NCBI GenBank assembly: GCA_946886365.1
Contig: CAMPIM010000044.1
Location: 1-25,999, forward strand
Source of the DNA: an uncultured Novosphingobium sp.
GTDB taxonomy: Bacteria; Pseudomonadota; Alphaproteobacteria; Sphingomonadales; Sphingomonadaceae
Length of the DNA stretch: 25,999 nucleotides
Direction: 5' to 3'
The number at the start of each line of letters is the position of its first letter. Position 1 is the stretch's first letter. Position numbers and translations under genes: made by a program. The notes under the pieces were generated by a model, which saw only the letters and a program-made list of their open reading frames with translations, was not told where the DNA came from and did not search any database. Of this stretch, positions 7,541 through 15,481 are shown piece after piece.

Positions 7541-8265
7541 CGTGAACGCGGATTGCTCAGGGCGGAAAGTACGCCGCGCAGTGTCCGCACCTCCAGATGG
7601 TTCCAGCCGGGCTTCGTCAGCAGGTTCCGCAACGTCCGCTTGGTCGCGGGTGCCCGATCGGGCGGGAAGAAATAGCCCGCACCTTCCAGCAAAGTTTCGA
7701 ACTGGTTTATCATCCCTTCCAGTTCCACCTGTGGCGCCGGTTCGCCAAGGTCGACGACCGTCGGCTGTTCCAACTGGGCCTGTTTCGACCATTCATAGGC
7801 GCACAGGATGACCGCCTGCGCTAGGTTCAACGATCCGAATTCAGGATTGATCGGCACTGTCAGGATCTTACGCGCGAGCGCGACATCCTCCGTTTCAAGC
7901 CCTGACCGCTCCGGCCCGAAAACATAGGCCGCCCTTCCCGCAGCCTCGTGAATTTCGCGTGCCGCTTCTTCCGGCGTCACCACCGGCTTGGTCACGCCCC
8001 GCTTGCGCACCGTGGACGCATAAACGTGCGAGCAGTCCGCGACAGCGTCGGCAAGGCTTTCAAAAACCTCCGCCTTGTCGAGCACGACATCGGCTCCAGC
8101 CGCCGACGGGCCAGCATCAGGATTGGGCCACCCATCACGCGGGCTGACCAGTCGCATCTCGGTAAGCCCGAAGTTCAGCATGGCCCGCGCGGCCTTGCCA
8201 ATATTCTCACCGAGTTGCGGGCGCACGAGGACGATGACGGGGCGGGGTGCTGAAGGCTCTGACAT
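7537..8265 (-). CDS. trmJ: tRNA (cytidine/uridine-32-2'-O)-methyltransferase TrmJ
   Basis: A SPOUT (TrmH/SpoU) methyltransferase that uses S-adenosylmethionine to methylate the ribose of position 32 in tRNA anticodon loops. The 242-residue protein shows motif 1 (LVRPQLGENIGKAARAMLNF, about 13-32), motif 2 (YVFGPERSGLETEDV, about 113-127) and motif 3 (INPEFGSLNLAQAVILCAYE, about 139-158). These make the trefoil-knot cofactor site. The C-terminal extension with VELEGMINQFETLLEGAGYF is typical of TrmJ. It lies 95 bp after nrdR on the same strand and may be read through from it. Exact nucleotide specificity (C, U or both) cannot be told from sequence. Confidence 0.88.
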   Translation of the reverse strand: MSEPSAPRPVIVLVRPQLGENIGKAARAMLNFGLTEMRLVSPRDGWPNPDAGPSAAGADVVLDKAEVFESLADAVADCSHVYASTVRKRGVTKPVVTPEEAAREIHEAAGRAAYVFGPERSGLETEDVALARKILTVPINPEFGSLNLAQAVILCAYEWSKQAQLEQPTVVDLGEPAPQVELEGMINQFETLLEGAGYFFPPDRAPATKRTLRNLLTKPGWNHLEVRTLRGVLSALSNPRSR

Positions 8266-8360
8266 GATCCCGTTTGCTCTGAAAAGTGGCCGAGCTTATC
8301 GCAGCTCGTTATCGAAGGTTTTCTTGCGAAGTGACGAATGGGCAGCTGGGGTAGCCGCCT

Positions 8361-8822
8361 TCACTCACTCCCAACCTCTTTCACCGAGCCCGCGAAATCC
8401 TCGAAGTCCTGAGCATCGGTGAAGTCCTTATACACGCTGGCGAAGCGAATATAGGCAACACTGTCGAGCCGTTTGAGGCCTTCCATCACCATCTCGCCGA
8501 TCGCGCGCGCAGGCACTTCGCCGTCGCCGCTGGTTTCCAGCTGCCGCTGAATACCGGAGATGAGCTTTTCCAGCCTGCTTGGATCAATTTGCCGCTTGCG
8601 ACAGGCGATGTCGATGGAGCGCGCCAGCTTGTCGCGGTCGAACGCTTCCTTACGTCCCTCGCTTTTCACCACCCAGATGTCGCGCAACTGGATGCGCTCG
8701 AACGTGGTGAAGCGCGCGCCACAGGCTTCGCACTGCCGTCTGCGGCGAATGGCGGCGCCATCTTCGGTGGGGCGGCTGTCCTTTACCTGACTGTCGTCGT
8801 GAGCACAGAAGGGGCAACGCAT
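8361..8822 (-). CDS. nrdR: Transcriptional repressor NrdR
   Basis: NrdR senses ATP/dATP and represses ribonucleotide reductase genes by binding NrdR boxes. The 153-residue protein has an N-terminal zinc ribbon with Cys3, Cys6, Cys31 and Cys34 (MRCPFC and [16 protein letters not shown]). An ATP-cone (about 49-139) follows with [16 protein letters not shown]. Length is normal for the family. It lies 88 bp downstream of glyA on the same strand, an arrangement often seen in alphaproteobacteria and consistent with joint control of nucleotide and one-carbon supply. No ribonucleotide reductase gene or obvious NrdR box was found in the window. Confidence 0.97.
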   Translation of the reverse strand: MRCPFCAHDDSQVKDSRPTEDGAAIRRRRQCEACGARFTTFERIQLRDIWVVKSEGRKEAFDRDKLARSIDIACRKRQIDPSRLEKLISGIQRQLETSGDGEVPARAIGEMVMEGLKRLDSVAYIRFASVYKDFTDAQDFEDFAGSVKEVGSE

Positions 8823-8910
8823 TCAGTAATAAGCTCCGTTCGTTCGGATGAGTCGAGACACGAGATGGCACAGCCGCCGCGCCTCGACCACCCCTGACAG
8901 AACGAAGCTA

Positions 8911-10230
8911 TCAGCCTTCGTAGATCGGGAAGCGGGCGCAGAGTGCCGAAACGCGTTCCCGGACATTGGCTTCGACCGCCGCGTCGCCATGCTCGCCATG
9001 ATCCCGCAGACCTTCCAGGACATCGGCGATCATGTCGCCAATCGCCTCGAACTCAGCCACACCAAAGCCGCGTGTCGTACCGGCGGGCGAGCCCACGCGG
9101 ATGCCGCTGGTCTTGGTCGGGGGCAAGGGGTCACCCGGGACGCCATTCTTGTTGCAGGTGATGAAGCTGCGCTCCAGCGCCTCGTCGGCATCCTTGCCGG
9201 AGATGCCGTAGGGACGCAGGTCGATCAGCGCCAGATGCGTGTCCGTACCGCCCGAAACGACGGCAAGGCCGCGCTGTTCCAGCTTGCCGGCCAGCGCTTT
9301 GGCATTGGTGACGATCGCCTGTGCATAGGTCTTGAACTCAGGCCGCAGTGCTTCGCCGAAAGCGACCGCCTTGGCGGCGATGACATGCATCAGCGGGCCG
9401 CCCTGAAGGCCGGGGAACACTGCCGAATTGATCTTCTTCGCAATGGCTTCGTCATTGGTCAGGATCATGCCGCCCCGTGGCCCGCGAAGGGTCTTGTGGG
9501 TGGTGGTGGTCACGACATCGGCGAAACCGAAAGGCGTCGGGTGCGCGCCACCGGCAACGAGGCCTGCAAAGTGCGCCATATCGACCATCAGCAACGCGCC
9601 CACCTTGTCCGCGATCGCACGGAACCGAGCGAAATCGAGGTGACGGGGATAAGCCGATCCGCCCGCGATGATGAGCGTCGGCTTCGCTTCGATCGCCTGC
9701 GCTTCCAGAGCGTCATAGTCGATGACGTGCGTATCCTCGCGCACGCCGTACTGCACGGCGTTATACCATTTGCCCGAAAGCGCGGGCTTTGCACCATGCG
9801 TCAGGTGGCCGCCAGCGTCGAGCGACAGGCCCATGATCGTATCGCCCGGCTTGGTCAGCGCCAGCATCACCGCGCCATTCGCCTGCGCGCCCGAATGGGG
9901 CTGCACATTGACGAAGCCGCAGTTGAAGATCTGCTTGGCACGGTCGATAGCCAGCTGCTCGACCTCATCCGAAGGCGCGCAGCCCTGATAATAACGCTTG
10001 CCCGGATAGCCCTCGGCATATTTGTTGGTGAAGACGCTGCCCTGAGCCTCCAGCACCGCCTTTGAAACGATATTCTCCGATGCGATCAGCTCAATCTGGT
10101 TCTGCTCGCGCTTCAGTTCGTTGGTGACGCCGGCGAAGACTGCCGGATCGGCATCGGCCAAGCTGCGCGTGAAATAGCCTTCCGCGCGGATATCGGAGAG
10201 GTCGGGCTGGGCGAGGGTGGCGGTGCTCAT
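8911..10230 (-). CDS. glyA: Serine hydroxymethyltransferase
   Basis: A pyridoxal-phosphate enzyme that interconverts serine and glycine with tetrahydrofolate, feeding one-carbon units to purine, thymidylate and methionine synthesis. The 439-residue protein contains [42 protein letters not shown] and the PLP site [16 protein letters not shown] with the Schiff-base Lys246. All are standard for the family, as is the length. The ATG follows AAGGAG closely. It is 12 bp behind rpiB, so the two are surely cotranscribed. Confidence 0.98.
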   Translation of the reverse strand: MSTATLAQPDLSDIRAEGYFTRSLADADPAVFAGVTNELKREQNQIELIASENIVSKAVLEAQGSVFTNKYAEGYPGKRYYQGCAPSDEVEQLAIDRAKQIFNCGFVNVQPHSGAQANGAVMLALTKPGDTIMGLSLDAGGHLTHGAKPALSGKWYNAVQYGVREDTHVIDYDALEAQAIEAKPTLIIAGGSAYPRHLDFARFRAIADKVGALLMVDMAHFAGLVAGGAHPTPFGFADVVTTTTHKTLRGPRGGMILTNDEAIAKKINSAVFPGLQGGPLMHVIAAKAVAFGEALRPEFKTYAQAIVTNAKALAGKLEQRGLAVVSGGTDTHLALIDLRPYGISGKDADEALERSFITCNKNGVPGDPLPPTKTSGIRVGSPAGTTRGFGVAEFEAIGDMIADVLEGLRDHGEHGDAAVEANVRERVSALCARFPIYEG

Positions 10231-10242
10231 AGGGCTGGCTCC

Positions 10243-10680
10243 TTAAAGCGCGGGCTGAGAGAGTTTTTCGACACGGCCATAATGGCGGCCACCGCCGAAT
10301 TCGGTGGAAAGGAAAGCGGTGACGCAGGCCTTCGCCATGTCCACCCCGGTCAAGCGGGCGCCCAGGGCAAGGACGTTCGCGTCATTATGTTCGCGGGATA
10401 GCGCCGCCGACAATGGTTCCGACACCAGCGCACAGCGGCACGCCGGATTCCGGTTGACCGCGATGGAAATGCCGATGCCAGAACCGCACAGCGCTATGCC
10501 GCGCTCGGCCGCGCCCGATGCGACGGCGCTGGCGAGCTTATAGCCAAAATCGGGGTAATCGACGCGGTCGGCTGTCGCTGGGCCGAGGTCATCAACCTCA
10601 TGACCTTCATCACGCAGCCAATCGGCGAGCTCGGCTTTCAGATCAACGGCGGCATGATCGGAAGCTAGGGCGATTTTCAC
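10243..10680 (-). CDS. rpiB: Ribose-5-phosphate isomerase B
   Basis: It interconverts ribose-5-phosphate and ribulose-5-phosphate in the pentose phosphate pathway. The 145-residue protein belongs to the RpiB/LacA/LacB fold: MKIALASDHAA with Asp8 and His9 at the N terminus, YPDFGYKLA, and the catalytic Cys65 in ALCGSGIGISIAVN. SREHNDANVLALGAR with His98 follows. It is the first gene of the rpiB-glyA-nrdR series and starts a short divergent gap with a small membrane protein gene. LacA/B functions are unlikely in this context. Confidence 0.95.
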   Translation of the reverse strand: MKIALASDHAAVDLKAELADWLRDEGHEVDDLGPATADRVDYPDFGYKLASAVASGAAERGIALCGSGIGISIAVNRNPACRCALVSEPLSAALSREHNDANVLALGARLTGVDMAKACVTAFLSTEFGGGRHYGRVEKLSQPAL

Positions 10681-10771
10681 GGCGAAATTGTCCTGTCACG
10701 CAAAAGGTGATTCGTATCCCGCGCCTCTTAGGGGCAGAGGCAGCCAATTGCCACAGTCCAGCTGGCCGCTT

Positions 10772-10981
10772 ATGGCCTGCTTCATGGCATCGACAATATT
10801 ATCCATTCTCATGCTCGCGGGACTGTTTCTCACGGGCGGCGGCATCTACGCGATCGTGAAAAAGGGCGATCGCAAGCGTGGCGTCCTGATGATCATAGCC
10901 GGACTGGTCATGTTCGCCAATGTAGCGATTTCCGCTATCCCCGGCCCCGATGTACCGATGCTGGAACGCCACCGCGACTGA
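10772..10981 (+). CDS. Small two-helix membrane protein, unknown function
   Basis: A 69-residue frame from ATG 10772 with two hydrophobic segments (about 6-25, STILSILMLAGLFLTGGGIY, and 38-56, GVLMIIAGLVMFANVAISA). They are joined by the basic loop VKKGDRKRG, which predicts a cytosolic loop and both ends outside. A second ATG at 10784 is also plausible; the frame remains open up to 10688, but that upstream part looks non-coding. No Shine-Dalgarno is obvious. It resembles small membrane proteins annotated as hypothetical in sphingomonads; no function is recognised. It ends two bases from the convergent HPP gene. Confidence 0.65.
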   Translation: MACFMASTILSILMLAGLFLTGGGIYAIVKKGDRKRGVLMIIAGLVMFANVAISAIPGPDVPMLERHRD

Positions 10982-10983
10982 TC

Positions 10984-12075
10984 CTAGGCGCGCAGCGCCA
11001 TCGCCGCCAGAAGATCGGTTTGCGTCACCATTCCACGCAGCTGTCCCGCGCCATCCACGACGATGGCTTCATGCGTCAGTCCACTCGTCAGCGGACGAAG
11101 CAATTGCGAAACCGGTGTATGTTCCGACACGAGCAGCGGCTCCGACGCAATGTCGCGGGCCGTCTCACCTGCCCGCGAAAGGTCGAGCGGACCGACCAGA
11201 CCTTGAACGCGCCCAGCGTCATCCAGCACCGGCAGCGACAATAGACGCCGGGCATGCAGCAGTTCGGCCGCTTCGGCCACGGACTGGCTTTCACGAATAG
11301 ACAGGATGTCGCGCGACATGATCTCGCCGCACGTCAGCGTGGCATGGCTGCGTTCGGCCGCGCGTACCTCCGCATCATGCAGCACGACCTGCAAATCGGC
11401 GGCGTTAACGTCCAGGACATCGCCATAGGCCTGCAACGCTTCCTCGACATCCTGTTCGGACGGCGGCGTTCGCAGCAAGGGCGCCGGATCGTTCGTCCCA
11501 TGTGCGCTCGGAGATTTGGGCGCGACATGAGGATAGCTGTGCCCCGCGATCCGGTGAAAGATGATTGCCACCGCCACCAGCAGCGCAGTGTTCAGCCCCA
11601 CCGGGATAAAAGCGAACATATAGCTTGGCGCACCGTTGGCAGCGCCCAGCACGACCGAAAGTGCAACCGCGCCGCCCGGCGGATGGAGGCAGCGCAGCAG
11701 GGACATGCCCCCAATGGCGCAACCTACCGCCAGCGCAGCAGCTATCGTAGGATCAGGGATTAGTCGCGCGACGGTAATCCCGACCAGCGCCGATACGACA
11801 TTGCCGCCAAAGACGGACCATGGCTGCGCAAGCGGGCTTGCAGGCACAGCGAACAACAGCACCGCCGAAGCGCCCATCGGGGCGACCAGCAACGGATGTG
11901 CTATGCCGTTCCCCAGCATCAGGCCGCAAAGCAATCCCGTGATCGCGATGCCGCCGATGGCGCCGCTCGCCGCTTTCAACCGGTCGAAGAAACCTGGCCC
12001 GGGCGGCGCAGGTATGAAGGCGCTGTAATAGCGGCTCCATATCAGGCGAACGTCGTTGTTCTTCTCGTCACTCAT
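10984..12075 (-). CDS. HPP-family membrane protein with C-terminal CBS pair
   Basis: The 363-residue protein starts with a short soluble tail and then an HPP domain of about four membrane helices (about 30-175). That domain includes the naming signature LRCLHPPGGAVALSVVLGA. After a linker and a short helical stretch come two CBS motifs (about 243-360), seen in CGEIMSRDILSIRESQSVAEAAELL and VSQLLRPLTSGLTHEAIVVDGAGQLRG. CBS pairs bind adenosyl nucleotides and often gate transporters. HPP proteins include nitrite-transport-linked members in plastids and cyanobacteria, but no nitrogen gene is near, so the substrate stays open. The gene is convergent with the small membrane protein gene. Confidence 0.88.
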   Translation of the reverse strand: MSDEKNNDVRLIWSRYYSAFIPAPPGPGFFDRLKAASGAIGGIAITGLLCGLMLGNGIAHPLLVAPMGASAVLLFAVPASPLAQPWSVFGGNVVSALVGITVARLIPDPTIAAALAVGCAIGGMSLLRCLHPPGGAVALSVVLGAANGAPSYMFAFIPVGLNTALLVAVAIIFHRIAGHSYPHVAPKSPSAHGTNDPAPLLRTPPSEQDVEEALQAYGDVLDVNAADLQVVLHDAEVRAAERSHATLTCGEIMSRDILSIRESQSVAEAAELLHARRLLSLPVLDDAGRVQGLVGPLDLSRAGETARDIASEPLLVSEHTPVSQLLRPLTSGLTHEAIVVDGAGQLRGMVTQTDLLAAMALRA

Positions 12076-12144
12076 GGCCCGCTGCCGCTAGTCGCGGCGA
12101 CCGCGCAGGCCAAGATATATTTTCTTGATAGTTGATTTGGCCGG

Positions 12145-12180
12145 AAACAAAGAAGGGCCGCGTTGCGAGCGGCCCCTCTT
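12145..12180 (-). terminator. Terminator of the alpha/beta hydrolase gene
   Basis: On the minus strand the stem GGGCCGC/GCGGCCC (loop TCGCAAC) is extended by imperfect flanking pairs and followed by TTCTTTGTTT. It starts about 20 bp after the hydrolase stop and separates it from the HPP gene on the same strand. Confidence 0.75.
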
Positions 12181-12199
12181 CAGCAACCTATGGAGTGTC

Positions 12200-12856
12200 T
12201 CAGCGGATCGGCGAGTCAGGCGACAGGCGCATGTCGAGATAATTGTCAACCGACTTCATCAGCTGATCCAGCTCATGTTCGAAAAAGTGGTTCGCGCCAC
12301 GGATTTCGTCATGATGGATGGTGATGCCCTTCTGGGTGCGCAGCTTGTCGACCAGCTTCTGCACCGCGTTGGCCGTCACGACCTCATCCGCTGTTCCCTG
12401 CACAATGATGCCGGAAGCAGGGCAGGGAGCGAGGAAGGAGAAGTCATACATGTTTGCGGGCGGCGCGACCGAGATGAAGCCGCGTATTTCCGGACGGCGC
12501 ATCAGCAACTGCATGCCGATCCATGCGCCGAACGAGAAGCCTGCGATCCAGGTGGTCTGCGCCTCGGGGTGGAAGCTCTGTACCCAGTCCAACGCCGCAG
12601 CGGCATCGCTCAGCTCGCCGATGCCATTGTCAAACGTCCCCTGACTGCGGCCCACGCCCCGGAAATTGAAACGCAGCACGGCAAAGCCGCGCTTCACAAA
12701 GGTCTTGTAGAGCGCCTGCGTGATGCGGTCGTTCATCGTGCCGCCGCCTTGCGGATGGGGATGCAGGATCATCGCGACTGGCGCGCGGGGGCGAGGCGGA
12801 GGGCTGAAACGGCCTTCGAGACGGCCTTCGGGTCCGGGGAAAATAACGTCGGGCAT
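12200..12856 (-). CDS. Alpha/beta hydrolase (dienelactone-hydrolase-like serine hydrolase)
   Basis: A cytosolic 218-residue serine hydrolase. The triad is Ser108 in GFSFG (106-110), Asp157 in GTADEVV and His190 in GANHFFEHELD. The AMILHPHPQGGGTMNDR and FNFRGVGRSQGTFDNGIGE blocks are typical of the small alpha/beta hydrolases common in alphaproteobacteria next to Fe-S cluster genes. The ATG at 12856 was chosen because homology-like sequence begins there (MPDVIFPGPEGRLEGRF). Upstream in-frame sequence to 12982 is arginine-rich and looks untranslated. The gene is divergent from the first cysteine desulfurase, and in this bacterial group the two are often neighbours. The substrate is unknown. Confidence 0.85.
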   Translation of the reverse strand: MPDVIFPGPEGRLEGRFSPPPRPRAPVAMILHPHPQGGGTMNDRITQALYKTFVKRGFAVLRFNFRGVGRSQGTFDNGIGELSDAAAALDWVQSFHPEAQTTWIAGFSFGAWIGMQLLMRRPEIRGFISVAPPANMYDFSFLAPCPASGIIVQGTADEVVTANAVQKLVDKLRTQKGITIHHDEIRGANHFFEHELDQLMKSVDNYLDMRLSPDSPIR

Positions 12857-13002
12857 GGCACCTGTTATGGTTCTGGCCGCCACCCGGAGAAAGGAGGCCG
12901 GCGGTTGGATGCGGGCGCGCGAAAGCCAATGCTGGCGTTGCGCGGCAGACCGCCTATATAGAAGGCGCCGCCATTTCCGCAATCAATGAGTAACATCGCC
13001 TC

Positions 13003-14040
13003 GTGGCCCTTGATCGCCTTTATCTGGACCACGCCGCGACAACCCCCATGCTGCCGCAGGCGAAAGCTGCCATGCGGGAGGCAATGGACCTGTGGGCAAA
13101 CCCATCCAGCCCGCATGCTGAGGGACGGGCGGCCCGTGCTGCGCTGGAGGATGCCCGATCGCGTATCGCCACTGCCTTGGGATGGAAGGGGCATGTCCTG
13201 TTCACATCAGGCGCGAGCGAGGCGATCGTCATCGGCCTGACGCGAGCGAAGGCCGCCCATATTTTCACATCTCCGGTAGAACATGATTCGGTTCTACGCG
13301 TGACGCCCGAGGCCGAACGGCTGAAAGTCACGGTAGAAGGCACTGTTTCGCTCGCTTCAAAGGCGCTCGGCCTCGGTACGCTCGTCGCCATCCAGCATGT
13401 GAATAATGAAACCGGCGTCATCCAGCCGCTCGAAACATTGGATCGTCAAGGATCGATCCTCTTTGCCGACTGCGCCCAAAGCGCGGGCAAGCTCCCCCTG
13501 CCTGACGCGGACATTATCGCAATCAGCGCCCATAAATTCGGAGGGCCGCCCGGTGTAGGCGCGCTTCTCATCCGGGATTTGGGGCTACTGCAACCCAGCG
13601 GTGGTCAGGAGCAGGGCTACCGGCCCGGTACTGAAAACCTCCTCGGCGTTCTTGCCATGGCGGCTGCTCTGGAAGATCGCCCGGACTGGTTGCCGGAAGT
13701 TGCGCGACTGCGGGAGCGACTGGACCAAGCCATCGAGGAAAGGGGCGGTGAAATCGTCGCGCGTGCGGCGCTGCGAAGTCCGGCGATCGCTAGCTACCGC
13801 ATGCCGGGCGTTTCGGCCCGCGCACAACTGATACAGTTCGACCTCGCCGGGATATCCGTCTCGGCGGGCAGCGCATGCTCATCCGGTTCGCTCAAGACCA
13901 GCCATGTCTTGCACGCCATGGGCTGGGACGAGGTTGCGGCGGGGGAAGTCATACGGGTCAGCTTCGGCCCTTCGACCAGCGACGCCGACATTGATCGCTT
14001 CCTGGATCAATGGACAAGGATGGCGAGCAGGCGGCCATGA
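13003..14040 (+). CDS. Cysteine desulfurase (NifS/IscS-type), first copy
   Basis: A pyridoxal-phosphate enzyme that takes sulfur from cysteine as a persulfide for Fe-S clusters or tRNA thiolation. The protein starts LYLDHAATTPMLPQA and has the PLP lysine in AISAHKFGGPPGVGAL and NNETGVIQP. It shows RPGTENLLGVLA and the persulfide-forming cysteine in SAGSACSSGSLKTSHVLHAMG. At 345 residues it is slightly short for IscS (about 400) and lacks the long IscS C-terminal tail used to dock IscU. The start is GTG; no ATG in frame precedes the conserved first strand. Its stop overlaps the next gene's ATG, so the two desulfurases are translationally coupled. Confidence 0.9.
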   Translation: MALDRLYLDHAATTPMLPQAKAAMREAMDLWANPSSPHAEGRAARAALEDARSRIATALGWKGHVLFTSGASEAIVIGLTRAKAAHIFTSPVEHDSVLRVTPEAERLKVTVEGTVSLASKALGLGTLVAIQHVNNETGVIQPLETLDRQGSILFADCAQSAGKLPLPDADIIAISAHKFGGPPGVGALLIRDLGLLQPSGGQEQGYRPGTENLLGVLAMAAALEDRPDWLPEVARLRERLDQAIEERGGEIVARAALRSPAIASYRMPGVSARAQLIQFDLAGISVSAGSACSSGSLKTSHVLHAMGWDEVAAGEVIRVSFGPSTSDADIDRFLDQWTRMASRRP

Positions 14041-15125
14041 CCATCTATCTGGACTATCAGGCCACGACGCCGCTCGCGCCCGAGGCCTTTGACGTCATGG
14101 TCCCACTTCTGCGCGATCAGTTCGCCAACCCCCACAGCGCCCATCGCTTGGGGAGAGCCGCTGCGGCGCAAGTCGAGCTGGCACGCGAAAAAGTCATCAG
14201 GCTCTTGCCCCAGGGAGGGCGGCTGATCTTCACATCGGGCGCGACCGAAGCGCTGAACCTCGCCATTCTCGGGGCGCCCGTCGGCGACATAGTGACGCTG
14301 GCGACCGAGCATGCCGCCGTTCTTGATACGGTGTCCGCACTCGGAACCAGGGGGCGACGTGTCACGATCCTGCCAGTCGGCACCGACGGCCTTGTCGATC
14401 TGGACGCAGCGGAAGCCGCGATCAAACCCGGCGTAGGGCTCGTCGCTGCCATGCTGGTGAACAATGAGATCGGCGTCATCCAGCCCGTGGACAAGCTCGC
14501 CGCCCTTGCTTGCCGTATAGGCGCGCTGTTCCTCTGCGATGCGGTGCAAGGCTATGGCCGCGTCCCGATCCCCGACAGCTGTGACATGATCGCCATAAGC
14601 GCCCACAAGATCCACGGACCCAAGGGCGTGGGCGCCCTCTGGATACGGGACGAGGTGAAGTTGGAGCCCGTCATGTACGGCGGCGGGCAAGAGGCGGGCC
14701 TGCGATCAGGCACGCTATCGCCTGCCTTGTGCGCCGGTTTCGGCGTCGCAGCCCGGCTCATGCGGGAGAGGGCGGAGCAGGACCACGCCCATGTAGAGGC
14801 GCTATGGCAACAGGCGCGCGAACTGTTTGACACATGGACCCTCAACGGCGGCGTGGACGCGCGCTACCACGGCAATCTCAATCTTCGCCGCGGGATCGAT
14901 GGCGCCCGGCTGTTGTCGGAATGTCGTGAAGTCGCATTTTCGCTGGGAAGTGCTTGCGCGAGCGGCTCCGGGCGGCCAAGCCATGTGCTGCGCGCCATCG
15001 GATTGTCGGAACGAGAGGCGCGCGGATCGGTGCGGATCGGCTTTGGCCGCTACACGACACTGGCCGAATTGGAGAGTGCCGCAAAGATAATGAACGACGC
15101 GGCAGCCGTACAAGCGGCGCCGTAG
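14037..15125 (+). CDS. Cysteine desulfurase (NifS/IscS-type), second copy
   Basis: A second class V aminotransferase-fold desulfurase, 362 residues from the ATG at 14037, which overlaps the preceding TGA as ATGA. An in-frame ATG at 14010 would overlap by 31 bases and add nine atypical residues. Motifs are IYLDYQATTPLAPEA, FTSGATEALNLAILG, VNNEIGVIQP, the PLP lysine in SAHKIHGPKGVGAL, RSGTLSPALCAGFG, and the catalytic cysteine in SLGSACASGSGRPSHVLRAIG. It is clearly diverged from the first copy, so this is not a recent duplication. It may pair with the first copy as a heterodimer or serve a different acceptor; no IscU, SufE or SufBCD gene is present here. Confidence 0.92.
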   Translation: MTIYLDYQATTPLAPEAFDVMVPLLRDQFANPHSAHRLGRAAAAQVELAREKVIRLLPQGGRLIFTSGATEALNLAILGAPVGDIVTLATEHAAVLDTVSALGTRGRRVTILPVGTDGLVDLDAAEAAIKPGVGLVAAMLVNNEIGVIQPVDKLAALACRIGALFLCDAVQGYGRVPIPDSCDMIAISAHKIHGPKGVGALWIRDEVKLEPVMYGGGQEAGLRSGTLSPALCAGFGVAARLMRERAEQDHAHVEALWQQARELFDTWTLNGGVDARYHGNLNLRRGIDGARLLSECREVAFSLGSACASGSGRPSHVLRAIGLSEREARGSVRIGFGRYTTLAELESAAKIMNDAAAVQAAP

Positions 15126-15142
15126 CCAAGGGAGTCGCAATC

Positions 15143-15478
15143 ATGATCAGGGTCACGTTCGTCAGTGCGGATGGCGAAAATCGTCAGGAGGTCGATGCCG
15201 CCGCAGGCTCGGTGCTTCTGGAGGTAGCTCAGGCGGCAGGCCAGCCGCTGGAAGGGACGTGCGAGGGACAGATGGCCTGTTCCACCTGCCATGTGATTGT
15301 TGAAGCAGAAGATTTTTCCAAGCTGACCCCCGCCAGTGAGGCGGAGGAGGATATGCTGGATCTCGCCGCAGCAGCCACGCGGACCAGCCGTCTATCATGC
15401 CAGATCATATTGGAGGAGAAGCTCCAGGGCCTCACCATCCGCATCCCCGGCGAATCTCACAATATGCAGGGCATGTAG
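15143..15478 (+). CDS. [2Fe-2S] ferredoxin (adrenodoxin/Isc type)
   Basis: A 111-residue electron carrier. The four cluster ligands are visible as Cys40-x5-Cys46-x2-Cys49 in GTCEGQMACSTCHV and Cys86 in SRLSCQII, the spacing of adrenodoxin/Fdx-type ferredoxins. LTPASEAEEDMLDLA is also typical of that group, as is the C-terminal IRIPG segment. AAGGGAG lies eight bases before the ATG. The gene follows the two desulfurases by 17 bp, which fits a role in supplying electrons for Fe-S assembly. Isc-type ferredoxins do this in other bacteria, but a P450 partner cannot be excluded. Confidence 0.93.
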   Translation: MIRVTFVSADGENRQEVDAAAGSVLLEVAQAAGQPLEGTCEGQMACSTCHVIVEAEDFSKLTPASEAEEDMLDLAAAATRTSRLSCQIILEEKLQGLTIRIPGESHNMQGM

Positions 15479-15481
15479 TTC

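Noticed and set aside
8290..8308. CGAGCT/AGCTCG hairpin between nrdR and trmJ
   Set aside because: Short stem without a T-run on either strand; may be chance, so nrdR-trmJ readthrough stays possible.
8848..10065. 405-codon plus-strand open frame
   Set aside because: It lies almost wholly antisense to glyA, which is certain. Long antisense frames are expected in GC-rich coding DNA.
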